Both the position numbers and the translations under genes were made by a program. Under the pieces are notes generated by a model. That model saw nothing but the letters and a program-made list of their open reading frames with translations. It was not told the DNA's origin and did not search any database. From Morchella semilibera (Eukaryota; Ascomycota; Pezizomycetes; Pezizales; Morchellaceae), in NCBI GenBank assembly GCA_009192285.1, contig CM018606.1, forward strand, positions 1,478,081 to 1,542,080: a stretch of DNA of 64,000 nt. Reading direction: 5' to 3'. Position 1 is the stretch's first letter. Each line of letters begins with the position of its first letter. Positions 44,059 to 54,946 of the stretch are shown here, one piece after another.

Positions 44059-46216
44059 CGAATACATACATGCATACTCTACAATTACTAGCAAAACTTC
44101 ATTGATCTACTAGCTTAGCTGGAGGAATACAAACATCGTGCCCAGCTAGGGCCTATTTATCAGGAAGAATGCAAAAGAAGTACATGTATATACATGTATA
44201 TGGCTATCGACATAATCAATCCCCCGCACTGAGGGGAAACCATTAAGATGAAGTGATCTAATTGTCAGGACGATAAAAAGTTAACTAAGTACTGGAGGAT
44301 GCCCCGCGGATTCGGTGTACTCTGAAGGGGACCAGATTTGAAAAAAGTTACAGCAACGGCCTGCCTCGATATTTGTAGACCCCTCCTTAGTTGGGGGTGC
44401 CCACAGACTATCGACCGCTGAACGCCTGCCCTACAAATCCTTGAAAATACTACTTATCTACAGGGTGTACGTCTCCCAGTTATATCCATATATCATGATG
44501 TGGTACTGAATTAAACCACAGCTAGGCCGAGTACGTACAAATCAAATCCTAAGTATCCCTTATGCTATTGGAACTCGCAGAATCCAGGACCTCCTGTGCA
44601 AGGTGCGGCATAGTCACTGAGCCCGTTACTTTTACGGTTTTCACGGCCACGGCGGTTTGTCAAGCTTAAGAGTTTGTTGGCAATTAATTTTATTACTGAA
44701 ACAGGCAGTCCTGGGTACGTTCTGAGAGTGTGTAGGTAAGTACAGGTGCTCATAGGACCGTACGTACCGGTGGCCGACGGACATATCTCGGACTAATATC
44801 CCCGGTACTACCAATTCTGAACGGATTAAGAACAATATCACGATCGACGGTCGACCGGCCGCTATGACAATCCCCCTCTAATCTCGAGTCTAATTGTAAT
44901 CACCGGCAGAAAATGAGTCATAAAAGAAGAACCCAGTAACGTACGTTATATGGTATGGCGGGAGAGGGCATGGCATGGCATAGCTAGGGGTGGGGGTTTC
45001 AACTTCAGACAAAATTCCGCCGTCAAGCTGGGCATGCACTAGCACAATCATGGGAGTAGATTTCCCAATTTCTATAGACTGATTGGCTACGAGTACCAAA
45101 GTTTACACAGCTACGCTCCATAGCCTCTCGGGCCATATACATACATAGCAGGAAGAGCCCAACTACGCTATAGCTACATGTACTTACTACACAACAACAC
45201 TCGCAACAACCCGAAAAAACCCGCACCCCCGCAAAGTGCAGGAATAGTAATCCCTCAACTGAATTCCGCACCGCATGACCCTTCTAGAAGGGCAGTTCAT
45301 CAACTCGAGGAGTCAGTCAGGGGCGCACGCGAGCAGCAGCTAAGCCACCAATGCAAGGCCGCAAGCCCGATCATTGACTTGATCTGCATATATAACTATG
45401 TAAACCTTGACTGATAATTCGCAGTAACTACTGGCTGGGTGTCAGCTTTGATTTGGCACTTTAAAGCTCAATTTTACTCTAGCCAGGCAACCTATAACTA
45501 CATGTAGCTGCCTATAGCCTTACGTGTAGTCGCACATGGATTTACCAAAATATTGTACGAGGTAGCAAGTTGGCTTTTCAGGGAATTTCACATGGGAGAG
45601 GAATATTGAGTTCCGCCATAGCGGGGTGCAGCTGTATGACGCCAAAGTTGGTTGGCAGCGTATGGGATAACGACCCCATGGGCTGAGCCAGCCTGAATTC
45701 TGTATGTATTGTATTACCTACAGAGTATACTTGTAGGTAAATACTTACTACTGCTACATACAACAACCATCGAGCGGGGAATTGGCAGGCTGCTAGATGT
45801 AACCGCTCCTTAAACACGGAGTGTAACATATTAAGACTCTTCAATAGAACAACTAATTGAGGAGTAATAACAGTCACATGCGTACAAGCGCCATGGGTCC
45901 GGGAAGCTCTGCTAGATATATTTAGTTCTCCTCTTGTGTGGTTCTGGGTTGAGGGCGGCCAGCTGCGGGGGTGCGGTAGGTATATGGTGTCGAGTGATAG
46001 TCTATGATGAGCATGGCTAACTAGCAGCTTTCCGGGGGTCCTGGAAGGTAGAGAAAAGAAGATACACTCTTTGGGGGTCACCAATGTTGCAGTTTGATCA
46101 TTGACCTGCGGGGACCCCTACAGCGCCAATGACCGCAATCCGGTTCTAAGCTACATATCTACACATATCTACATAAATTAAAATCTAACCCTCCCCTGAT
46201 GCAAACCACAAAATCC

Positions 46217-46831
46217 CTAACTACCCTCCCCCTCCTCCAACCGCAGCCCCACCACCCCGCCCACCAGCCCCACCCACACCCTAACATACCACTCCTCCGC
46301 GCCCATCCCCGTCCCAGTACCCCCCTCCCATAGCCCCCGTAGCTCCTCCATTGCCTCCGCCGTGCTACACGGGTGGACGAACCACCACACCTCGCCCGTG
46401 ACCGGATGATCTCCCTGCGAGATGGCGCCCAGGACGCCGACACGCCGCAGCGCCTCTGCGGAGTCGGTGGGTACGAGGCGGGCGTAGATGTCGGAGAGGG
46501 ACATGGGCGTTGGCGTGGTCGGCTGGAAGTACAGGATTGGGACGTTGTAGGCGGGGGAGTGGTGGAGCTCGTAGGTTATGTAGGATTGGGGGCGTGGCGG
46601 GGGGAGAGATTCAGGGTCGGGGTCCTCGTGCTCGTGCTCGTCCTCGTCCTCTTCGCTGCCTGTGCCTTCATCTTCTTCATCGGTGGAGGTGGTAGTGGGG
46701 AGGGGACGGTGCAGGGCGAGGACTGTGGGGGTGTGTGTGAGGGCTGTCGTGGTGGGGTACGAGGCGTGAAGAGCCGTACAGGCGGTAGTGAACTCGGTGC
46801 TGGCAAGGTGCGGGAAGACAGAGAGCTCCAT
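46217..46831 (-). CDS. ATG10: Autophagy E2-like enzyme Atg10
   Basis: Atg10 is the E2-like enzyme that transfers Atg12 onto Atg5, in the cytosol, for autophagosome formation. This is a single exon of 204 residues. The C-terminal half carries the Atg3/Atg10 family signature: YNVPILYFQP, then ISQGDHPVTGEVWWFVHPC with the catalytic cysteine in HPC, then STAEAM. The middle has an acidic Glu/Asp-rich insertion of about 20 residues. The start at 46831 (MELSVFPHL) was chosen because it opens the conserved Atg10 N-terminus; the frame is open for 44 codons further upstream. It is divergent from RAD30, with 352 bases between the two starts. Confidence 0.85.
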   Translation of the reverse strand: MELSVFPHLASTEFTTACTALHASYPTTTALTHTPTVLALHRPLPTTTSTDEEDEGTGSEEDEDEHEHEDPDPESLPPPRPQSYITYELHHSPAYNVPILYFQPTTPTPMSLSDIYARLVPTDSAEALRRVGVLGAISQGDHPVTGEVWWFVHPCSTAEAMEELRGLWEGGTGTGMGAEEWYVRVWVGLVGGVVGLRLEEGEGS

Positions 46832-47183
46832 AGTGGAGGTTATTGTACATACTATCTCTATGTCTACTAGTATGTTTAATTTGTCAGTAGATGTGAAAAC
46901 GCAGAAGAGATCGATCTCGAGTTGCCTTAACTGAGATCCTGATTGGGTTCGAGGTCTTGGCAAGTTCGGTGATGGTGTCGATATTTATTAGATCAGGAAA
47001 GACTTGTACTGCGATTGGCTTATTCGGCGGTTACAATAAATAAATAACCCGAATAATTGATGATGATGGCGCATAACCTACAGACCGTGGTGTAAGCCAT
47101 GTAACGTACGCTGCTCCCCACGCACTCAACGCGTTCCCCACGCAACACGCACGTCTTATCGATATATCACAATATTCACAAAC
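46832..47183. promoter_or_regulatory. Shared ATG10-RAD30 divergent promoter with ACGCGT
   Basis: These 352 bases separate two head-to-head genes. An exact ACGCGT box lies at 47129-47134, about 50 bases before the RAD30 start, next to repeated CACGCA units. The MBF role is inferred from yeast MCB sites. Which gene it serves is not known; its position favours RAD30. Confidence 0.45.
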
Positions 47184-49436
47184 ATGGAAAGAAGATCAAG
47201 GTTCACATATCGACAGCTCTCACAGCTGGCGAAATACTCTGTCGATACTCCTCTGCGTGTAATTGCCCACATGTGAGCTCTTCTCTATATTAAGTAGTTA
47301 TAACTTTAACTAGCATTCTAATATTAATGATGTCTACTATATATACAGAGATCTCGATGCGTTCTACGTAGGTCCCCGGAACCACCCCCCGGAACCAATA
47401 CTCACGCACCGCCATAGGCCCAGGTCGAAGTCAAGCGCCTCAATCTCCCCCCCAGTGAGCCCCTAGCTGTCCAGCAATGGCAAAGTCCTCTCCCCCCTCT
47501 CCCCCCTCTCCCCTCTTGACCCACCCACTAACCCTCCCCGACATCCAGGCCTCATAGCCGTCAACTACGCCGCACGAGCCCACGGCGTAACCCGCCACGA
47601 GACCGCCGCCGATGCGCTGAAGCGCTGCCCAACCCTCAAGCTCGTGCACGTCGCAACCTGGCGCTCGGGCGACCTACACTGGTCCTACCGCGACTCGCCC
47701 AGCATCTCGACGCACAAAGCCTGTCTGGACCCCTACCGCATCGAGAGCAAGAAGATCCTGGCGGTGTTCCGCTCCGCCTGCCCCCGCGTTGAGAAGGCGA
47801 GTATCGACGAGTCGTTCTTGGATCTGTCGGCGATGGTGCACGAGGCGCTGCTGGAGCGCTATCCGGAGCTGACGCTGCCGGCGCCGTATGGTGATCCCTC
47901 TGAGATGCTGCCGCTGCCGCCGGCGGGGGAGCTGGAGTGGGCGGGGTCGTGCGTGCTGGATAAGGAGGAGAAGCAGGGGGGGGAGGAGGAACAGGTGCTG
48001 GATTGGGACGATGTGGTGATGGCGGTGGCGGCCGAGATTGTGCACCGTGTGCGCGAGAGGGTCAGGGTCGAAATTGGATATACGTGCTCGGCGGGGATCG
48101 CGGGGAATAAGATGCTGGCAAAGCTGGGGAGTGGGTATAAGAAGCCCAACTCACAGGTTAATATGATCATTGGCCCCCCCCCCCGGGCATCGTGGTCATA
48201 GAGGCAAAGGGCTAATTGTATGCCGTGCAGACCGTAGTCCGGCCCGACGCCATACAAAAATTCCTCAACACCCTCGAGTTCACCAAAAGTTGTATCCCCC
48301 CAGTGAACCGCCCCTTTTCCTCGCGCCACCAACTAACAGAGCAGCCCCCCATAGTCCGAAACCTCGGCGGCAAACTCGGCTCCCAGATCTCGGCGGCCTT
48401 CAACACCTCCTCCCTATCGGCACTTATCGAGATCCCGCTCCCGCAACTGCACGCAAAGCTCCCCGCCGAAGACGCAACCTGGCTCTACAACACCATTCGT
48501 GGCATCGACAAGTCCGACGTCAACCCGCGCACGGCGATGAAGTCCATGCTCTCCGCCAAGTCCTTCCGCCCGCCCATCACTAGCCCCGAGCAGGCGCTCA
48601 AGTGGCTGCGCGTCTTTGTGGCCGACCTCCATTCGCGCCTTGTCGATGAGGAGGGGGTGCAGGAGGGTAAGCGTCGGCCCACGAGCATCACAATGATGCA
48701 CCGCGGCACAAAGCCTGGCTCGCAGAAGACGAGGCAGGTTGCGATGACGGCGAAGGTTGAGCTGGGCGCGATGCTGGCGCAGGCGGAGAGCTTGCTGAAG
48801 GGGATGGTGGCGGAGGGTGGGGCGTATCCGTGTGCAGCGTTGAGCCTCCAGGTGGGTGGGTTCGAGGAGAAAGAGAGTGGTAACAGGGGCATTGCCGGGT
48901 TCCTGGTTAAGAGGCAGCCGGGGGAACCATCGGCGGCGGCGGAGAGGGAGTCAAAAAAGAGGAAGGTGGAGGAGGGTATTGGGAGGTATATAAGAACGGT
49001 CGATAAGGAGGACGATTTGGATAGAGATCTCGAAGAGGAGCTATCACAACAGTCCCCTCACCCTCTCCCTCCTTCTATAGAAGACGAGTCCCCGCAGAAC
49101 GACCTACCGCCTCCGGCAATACCACCCTCACCGTCACCCCCGCCTTCAACCCCGCCCCCGCAAGAGACACACACCTACACGTGCGCACAATGTAACTCCT
49201 CCATCCCTCTGGAGGGCCGCGAGGAGCACGAGGACTGGCACTTTGCCAAGTCCCTCGCCGAGCAGGACAGGGCCGCCGCGCGGGAACGGATCGCCGCCGC
49301 GCGGACCGAGAAGGCCGAGCCCACTGCCTCTGCCCCTGCCAAGAACAGCAAGAAGGGGCCGAGGAAAGGCGGTGGGAAGAAAGGAGGAGGCGGCCTGGAG
49401 AAGGGTCAGAGTAAGTTGGCGTTTGGGAAAAGCTAG
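47184..49436 (+). CDS. RAD30: DNA polymerase eta (Y family, translesion)
   Basis: A nuclear Y-family polymerase that copies past UV dimers at stalled forks. Five exons: 47184-47272, 47349-47367 (19 bases), 47418-47484, 47549-48156 and 48231-49436, giving 662 residues with all phases consistent. Catalytic acidic residues lie in IDLDAFYAQVE and SIDESFLDLS, and the fingers region has LAVQQW and LIAVNYAARAHGV. The junction between exons 3 and 4 uses a weak donor (GTCCTC). Little finger and PAD regions follow. A UBZ zinc finger (CAQC to HEDWH) lies near residue 578-598, and the C-terminus GQSKLAFGKS resembles a degenerate PCNA-binding box. Confidence 0.9.
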
Positions 49437-51129
49437 TTAGGGGGGGTAATGATCGGAATGACGTGTTGGTAAGTGCGAGTGAGAACCTGTGATGATGGTG
49501 CAAAACAGGTTTTAGTACATTGGCGCCTATGCGTGGGGTCGGAAGCGGCGGCGGAAGTGGTTTAGCTTGCATGATACCCCCAACGTTTGGATGCTCGGTG
49601 CGGGTGCCTTTTTGGAAGCCGAAAATGAAGCAGATAGCTTTGAGGGATACGTTACGTGTAACTAGAACAGCGCTCTGGAACTCGGTAGCTGATACATGTA
49701 GCTACCCTATATAATCTCCTATCTATCTTTCCTAGTAATTGCGTATATGTAGTACGAGTGATCGCCGGTTTGGCCATATGGGAGCTCTGTACGTGCGTGC
49801 ACGCTCGAGTGAAGTGTCTACGAGGTTTTTAGCATCTGTCTGCGCAGTAGTGTGTGTGTGTGTTGGGGGGTACCATGATTTAGTGGTACCTGCCCATTCC
49901 TTTCTTACTTTCTATTCACCTCTCTCTTTATTTTCCCTCTTATTGTCTATCGGGGTTATTATCCATCTTTTGTTTCTCACCCAGCAATGATCCATTGGTA
50001 GAGTGTTCTATTTGGCGGCCCCGTTGGGCCCTACTGTGCCTGGCTGGGATCATCTCCGCTCTATCGAATTCATGTTTCACATAACCTCCCCGTTCCGTAG
50101 GTTTAGGTATCTTAGCAATGGAACTACATGTGTGGGTGTAGTTGTAGCTATAGCTGTCAGAAGGGGGGTTTGGGTCTCAACCTCTCTGGAATACGGAGAA
50201 AGGCTGGTGGGGCAGCCCAAGGTTAGTTAATCAAGTTTATGGCTGATCAGGGATTGCTCAATTGGATGTACTTGAAGAATCTGGTAGGTGATAGTGGAAA
50301 TGACTTTTAGAGTTGCCTGAGTTTGTAATGTTGCGGGGGCTCTAGGAAGAAGGTTTTGTGGCTTTGATGGTATAGGATTCCCTGCCTGTTCTATCAATCT
50401 CGTGGCTATCTCTCTGGCCTCCGTAACTTACTTACTAGGGAAATGGGGAAACGTCCCTGCCCTCCACACAGTTGTAAAGTTCTGCATGGCCTGGATGAGT
50501 GTAGGCGTACTTCTTATCGGGGGATAGATGGCATCGTGCCTGTAAGGGATCCAGTAAACACTCTAAAGATTCATTTATTACTCGCCAACACTCCAAAAGT
50601 TCCCGTGGTGTAATCGGTCTTAGAGGTGGGTCCGTCAGTAATAAGAAGTGCATGGGCAGGGAAAACACTCCAACCAATAAGCGTATGCCGGTGTATAACA
50701 TACCAGAGTATATATTCTACACGCATGTATATGTGACACTGCCATAAATGTCGGGAGAGTGTGGTGTATGTAAGTGGCTGCAAGTAAGTGGCTACGATTA
50801 AAAGTCTAATACATAATACATACACTTACCTATACGCGGTGGCTAAGAGAAAAAAGAAAATTTGCAGGTGGGATACATAGAAACGGGTGTTTTACCAGTC
50901 CACTTCATGTACTTCTTGTAGCGGGTGATATACTGGTTTATACTGTGCCACTTACGTGTAGTTTGGTTTCTTTACCACCAAAGTAACTCCCATTTTCACC
51001 CCTCCCCCTCCCCTTCCCCCTCCAACCTCATTGCATCATCTATCCTATCATAAGGGAAGAGGTAGAGCCCACATTTGCTCCTTCAACTCCCCCCCACTAC
51101 CCCCCACAGATCTCATCAAGACGCTCAAC
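49437..51129. other. Intergenic, no gene seen
   Basis: TACATGTA lies near 49692 and a short GT run near 49850. CT-rich sequence before 51100 could be the promoter of the Ala-rich gene. Open frames lack domains. Confidence 0.5.
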
Positions 51130-52350
51130 ATGCCGCCCACCTTGGATCCAGAGAAACATCTCTCAGAACTCACCCTGATGTACACAAACGCTGGAGCAAA
51201 GTTCTCAGGCCCATCCAACGCAGCTCTTTTCATGCCCGTATATACCGCCGAAACTGCGAATCCCACCATCGATACTCCTGCTCATGCCCCCTCCGCTTCA
51301 CAAGATTCCACCTCGGTGTACGAATCGATGGGCTCTCCTTCTCAATGGCCTGATGCATCTCCCGAACCATGCTCCCCTGTCAGTGATGATGCCGCCGGCA
51401 CCATCTACTGGTACCAGCAATTGCCCGAGGCAGCAAAAGAACCCGAAGTAGCCGCCGCCGCCGCTGTAAGCCCCACCATGGCCGCCGCCATCGCCGCATG
51501 CTCCGCCTCCGCCGCCGAACTCTCCAAAGCAGCCGCCGTATGCACCGCTGCTGCAGCTGCAATTTCGGCAGCCGGGGCCCTGGCTGGAAACGCTTGTAGC
51601 ACCGCTGCTACGGCCATCCTGGCTGCGGGAATCCCGTCAGCTAATGCATGCAGCGCTGCTGCTGATGCATGCGCCGCTGCCGCCGCCGCCAACATTTCGG
51701 CTCCGGGTTGGTTCACTGCTGGAGTTTCGGTTGCGCCTTCCGCAAGTGCAGTCGAGGAGATGGTTGGGGTTCACCCCTCTCCAAAGTCCCCTCCTTTCCT
51801 TCCCGTGGGCGGGGGCTTGGAGGCCGGAAATCAGGCCGTAGCAGTTGGGCCTTTCACTCCCCAGGAATCAACACGCTCCACTCGCTCCACAAGCGGCAGA
51901 TTCACGAAAGTCCAGGCTCCGTATGAACAGGCCAGAACCCGCTCCCTTAGGTCTGCAAGTACTGCAGTCGAGAAATTCGAAACCCCTGGTTCTCAGGCCG
52001 GTGCCCGCTCCCTCAGATCCGCGAACGCTATGCCAGGAAATTTCGAAACTCCAGGTGCCCAGTCTGGAACCCGCACCCCTGGATCGGACAGCAAAGACCC
52101 GAACCCCAAACCAGCGGACAAAAATCTCGGCTCAAAGGCGGCAAGCAAAAACATCACACCGAGATCGTCGAGGAAAGGCTCCCAGGCCGCCAATATCGGC
52201 TACAATCTCAGGTCGGTCAAAGAATCTTACAACCTGAGAACGGCCAAGAAGGACGGCACCCCTAAGTCATCGGCCGGCAAACGCAACACCAGATCAGCCG
52301 TCAACAAACACATTCGCAAACCAGCGGCCAGAGGCAGAAAATCCGTTTAG
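51130..52350 (+). CDS. Ala-rich, basic-tailed orphan protein
   Basis: I do not recognise this protein. The frame is open from 51031, but the ATG at 51130 (MPPTLDPEKHLSELTLMYT) follows a long CT-rich leader and is the likelier start, giving 406 residues. Residues about 110-195 are an alanine-rich helical block with cysteines about every 13-17 residues. Residues about 245-320 contain two to three diverged copies of an about 28-residue unit (RSLRSA...FETPG.Q.G). The C-terminal 80 residues are basic, with YNLRS, YNLRT and RGRKSV, suggesting a nuclear or nucleic-acid-binding tail. Codon use is GC-rich and even throughout, which favours a real gene. No introns are needed. Confidence 0.55.
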   Translation: MPPTLDPEKHLSELTLMYTNAGAKFSGPSNAALFMPVYTAETANPTIDTPAHAPSASQDSTSVYESMGSPSQWPDASPEPCSPVSDDAAGTIYWYQQLPEAAKEPEVAAAAAVSPTMAAAIAACSASAAELSKAAAVCTAAAAAISAAGALAGNACSTAATAILAAGIPSANACSAAADACAAAAAANISAPGWFTAGVSVAPSASAVEEMVGVHPSPKSPPFLPVGGGLEAGNQAVAVGPFTPQESTRSTRSTSGRFTKVQAPYEQARTRSLRSASTAVEKFETPGSQAGARSLRSANAMPGNFETPGAQSGTRTPGSDSKDPNPKPADKNLGSKAASKNITPRSSRKGSQAANIGYNLRSVKESYNLRTAKKDGTPKSSAGKRNTRSAVNKHIRKPAARGRKSV

Positions 52351-54134
52351 GCTAGGGATGGTTCGGTGACGGAGGCCCCCCTCCCCCCTTATATTAAGGC
52401 AAAAAAAGAAAAAAGCTAGTTGGTATTTCTAGAGTGTCGAAATTTAGCCAGTGGTCCATAGCTGCGTGGTGTATAAAAATCTCTTCATTCTCCGTTGATT
52501 TCTTTCTTCCTTTCTCTTTTTTTTTTTTTTAGTTTTAGTTAAAGTTTATAGCCTCGTAGATGTGTTTCTAGGCGGCGAGTAGGTGACCACGCCAAGGTGA
52601 TATGTAAACGGACGAACTCCTGCAGTTATGGGCACTAAATCTTTTTTTCATTAGCTGTAATTTTTTTCTAGTTTTGATGTACGATATCAGAGGGGGGTTT
52701 GTTATTATCTGAAACAGCTTATAGTAATTATTGGGATTTTCGAGAGGGAGGTATTGTGAAATATTCATAGAGGAAGGTAAATTTAATATAGTTTGAGCCT
52801 GAAAAAAAAAAATATACTGGCCGTAAAGTAAAGTACCTACATGACCAACCACCCATCTCCAGCTAACCGTGATGGCTCGTGTCGATGATTACTGAGATTC
52901 AGGGGACATGTTTTGGGATGATATATTGTCCTGATGGTAATGCAGTAGGAGGCACTACGAAGATGGAGGTTTTGTGGTATGGTATTGGAAAGAGGTAGGG
53001 GAGTGAGTTTGAGTTTTTCTACCCTACTCTTAAGCATACCAGCCGGGTACATGTACTATCTATAGCTGCTTATTCTCTTCCGTCTTCCGTCTTCCGTCCA
53101 TTTACGTACCCGTACTGCAGGTAAGGTTAAGGTTTAGGCAGCTAAAGGATTCTACATGGATCCATTCGATCGGGGGTGTGTTATATTAAACTTTTCCTTC
53201 CTGGAAAAGACCGCCCGACAATTATATAACGTTTAAGTACATGTAGTCTGCAGCAAAGGAAATACCAAAAGAATATACATATTTAACAGCATGTATATAC
53301 ATGTATCCAACAACCTTCTCTACCCGTTGGTCTAATAAAAGCTGACCCCACCCCAGTAGTACCAGTGCGATATATTATTATTTGACAATCGGGATAAGTA
53401 CTACCACCACATTCTCATCGGCGCCCGCTGAGTATATACTTATGTAGGCCAGCATCTATAGGGTCGACGTCGTGTGGGGGGGGGGACATCAGAGTACGTC
53501 TAAACAGTTTATATTCCTGTCCTCCACCAGCGCCGAGGGCCCCGACTGCTGGGCTGCGTCTTATCTCATCCGGCGGGCTTCAGCGTAACTAGTTATTGTT
53601 TCGTCAAGTAATAACGTAAAATGGTCTAGCAATGGTGAATAAAGTAAATGTTCGCCACGGTGGGGGATCGGGCCCCAGACTGCCATGGGTCGTGCAGCAC
53701 CCGTGAATCTAGTGAGTCACTGGTCATCACTCGGTCTTGGCATGGCGTCCCAACCAATGTTCTGTATTCGGGACTGGCTCGCCGCACAAAACCGTGGGAC
53801 TGTACTAACGGGGATAGTTAACTAGCGGTGTAAATGGCTAACTTGACTAAGTACTTAATTCTCGTCAACGGTCCTGTTTATCACCACGCCGGCAAGTATC
53901 CACCGGAGCCGCTCAACATTCCTACCGCCTCTCCGCCAAAGCTCAGCCCTTCATCTGTATCGATTCCATACCCGACCCACCAACCCCCTTCAAAGTCGTC
54001 TAAGAGCCCACACTCAAAGACGGACCTAGGCGGCCCCCTCTCCGCCCGGCATCAATGGGGTATGTGGTGACCTGTTTGGTCCGCCTCGTATTAAGGCTGC
54101 TTGCTCACCCGATGCCGGTACCACCAAACTACAG
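52351..54134. other. Intergenic, AT-rich
   Basis: There is a T-run near 52520 and TACATGTA near 53046, 53238 and 53290. A tRNA-like B-box remnant lies near 53660 on the minus strand. An open frame at 53834-54070 lacks domains but ends near a GTATGT donor. No gene is called with confidence. Confidence 0.45.
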
Positions 54135-54275
54135 ATAACCTGTTTGATTTGTCATGCTCTGCATGGTGGTTGGGGACAGCCAGTGATGTCTAAAGCTATG
54201 TATAGTAGGGGCGTTGGGGTATGGGGTGACCTGCTTGGTCCGCCTTGTATTAAGGCTGCTTGCTCACCTGGCGCC
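54059..54275. repeat. Imperfect direct duplication of about 60 bp
   Basis: A stretch at about 54057-54117 recurs at about 54217-54276, sharing GGTGACCTG, TTGGTCCGCC and GTATTAAGGCTGCTTGCTCAC, offset by 160 bases. It lies across the beginning of the candidate orphan exons. Confidence 0.7.
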
Positions 54276-54946
54276 CTGGAGCTTGTATTGTGTTGGGCTA
54301 GTACGATTGTGGGTAGGTGGGTAGAGACACTGGCCGTAGAATGGGCAGAGGTATATACTTGACTTAGGTGTGTGTTCTCTTTGTGGTTTTTTGCTACCTG
54401 TTGTGCGGGAGGGTAGATCTGTCAGGCTTTGGGCAGCTTTGGGCTTAACAGAGCCTAAACTAATTCTCGTAGGATACATTTAGCGTCCCCCCCACTCCCC
54501 ATTCTGTTGGTACTCCTACTGCTTGTCTTTGGAGGTACTTTGATATCCTCTATGGGACTCTATTCCCGCGCAAGAGCAACCTTCGTCTACATGAGCCACC
54601 TATGTATACAAACCATAAGGATTCACCAAAGGTTTGTATCAGAGAGCCTTTGTTCGCACAAACTATAGGTGAAGAATGGCAGGTTAAGTTTGTGTGCCAA
54701 GCCCAGAAAACCCCATGTAACAGAGTATCCCACTTTACTAGGGAGGAAACCCTTCGCCTATGCTACGCTTCATCAAGGCCAGAATCTTATATAAGGTGTA
54801 GACATGGCAAACCCCTTTCTTGGGTACAGGGGGGTTCTTGTACTTTCCTCCGCTTACCTTCACCATCTGGAGGCTATCGCCCACAACTCCGCAGTAACAC
54901 AACCCCCGGGAAAGCCGCTATGCCTAGAGATAATAATTTGGTATAG
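54135..54946 (+). CDS. Candidate orphan gene, two exons
   Basis: Two open stretches, 54135-54350 and 54474-54946, join in phase. The donor GTATAT is at 54351, and a good acceptor with a CTAAT branch-like site precedes 54474. The second exon encodes about 157 residues with WRYFDILYGTLFPR, GEEWQVKFVCQ and a Cys/His pattern (C-x6-C, H, C, then C-RH) that could bind zinc. No family is recognised. The beginning is unclear: no ATG start was found that splices in cleanly, and the first stretch overlaps a local duplication. Chance open frames are possible. Confidence 0.25.

Larger units (their letters stand above)
41180..46158. other. Long gene-poor intergenic region
   Basis: No convincing gene occurs in about 5 kb. 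Contents are an (ACTC/CACC)n run at 41319-41383, a C-run near 41795, a (CCTT)n run at 43208-43233, an 18-bp tandem repeat at 43973-44058, G-runs near 43668, and TACATGTA near 43649, 44181, 44191, 45177 and 45500. The 168-codon minus-strand frame at 45578-46084 has no recognisable domain and is not called. The left end is the MFS promoter. Confidence 0.5.

Noticed and set aside
45578-46084. 168-codon open frame on the minus strand
   Set aside because: No recognisable domain, no introns, composition like the surrounding non-coding DNA, and no family-like features.
53655-53725. tRNA-like segment on the minus strand
   Set aside because: The B-box region reads GGCCCGATCCC with two mismatches in the core and there is no convincing A box or cloverleaf.
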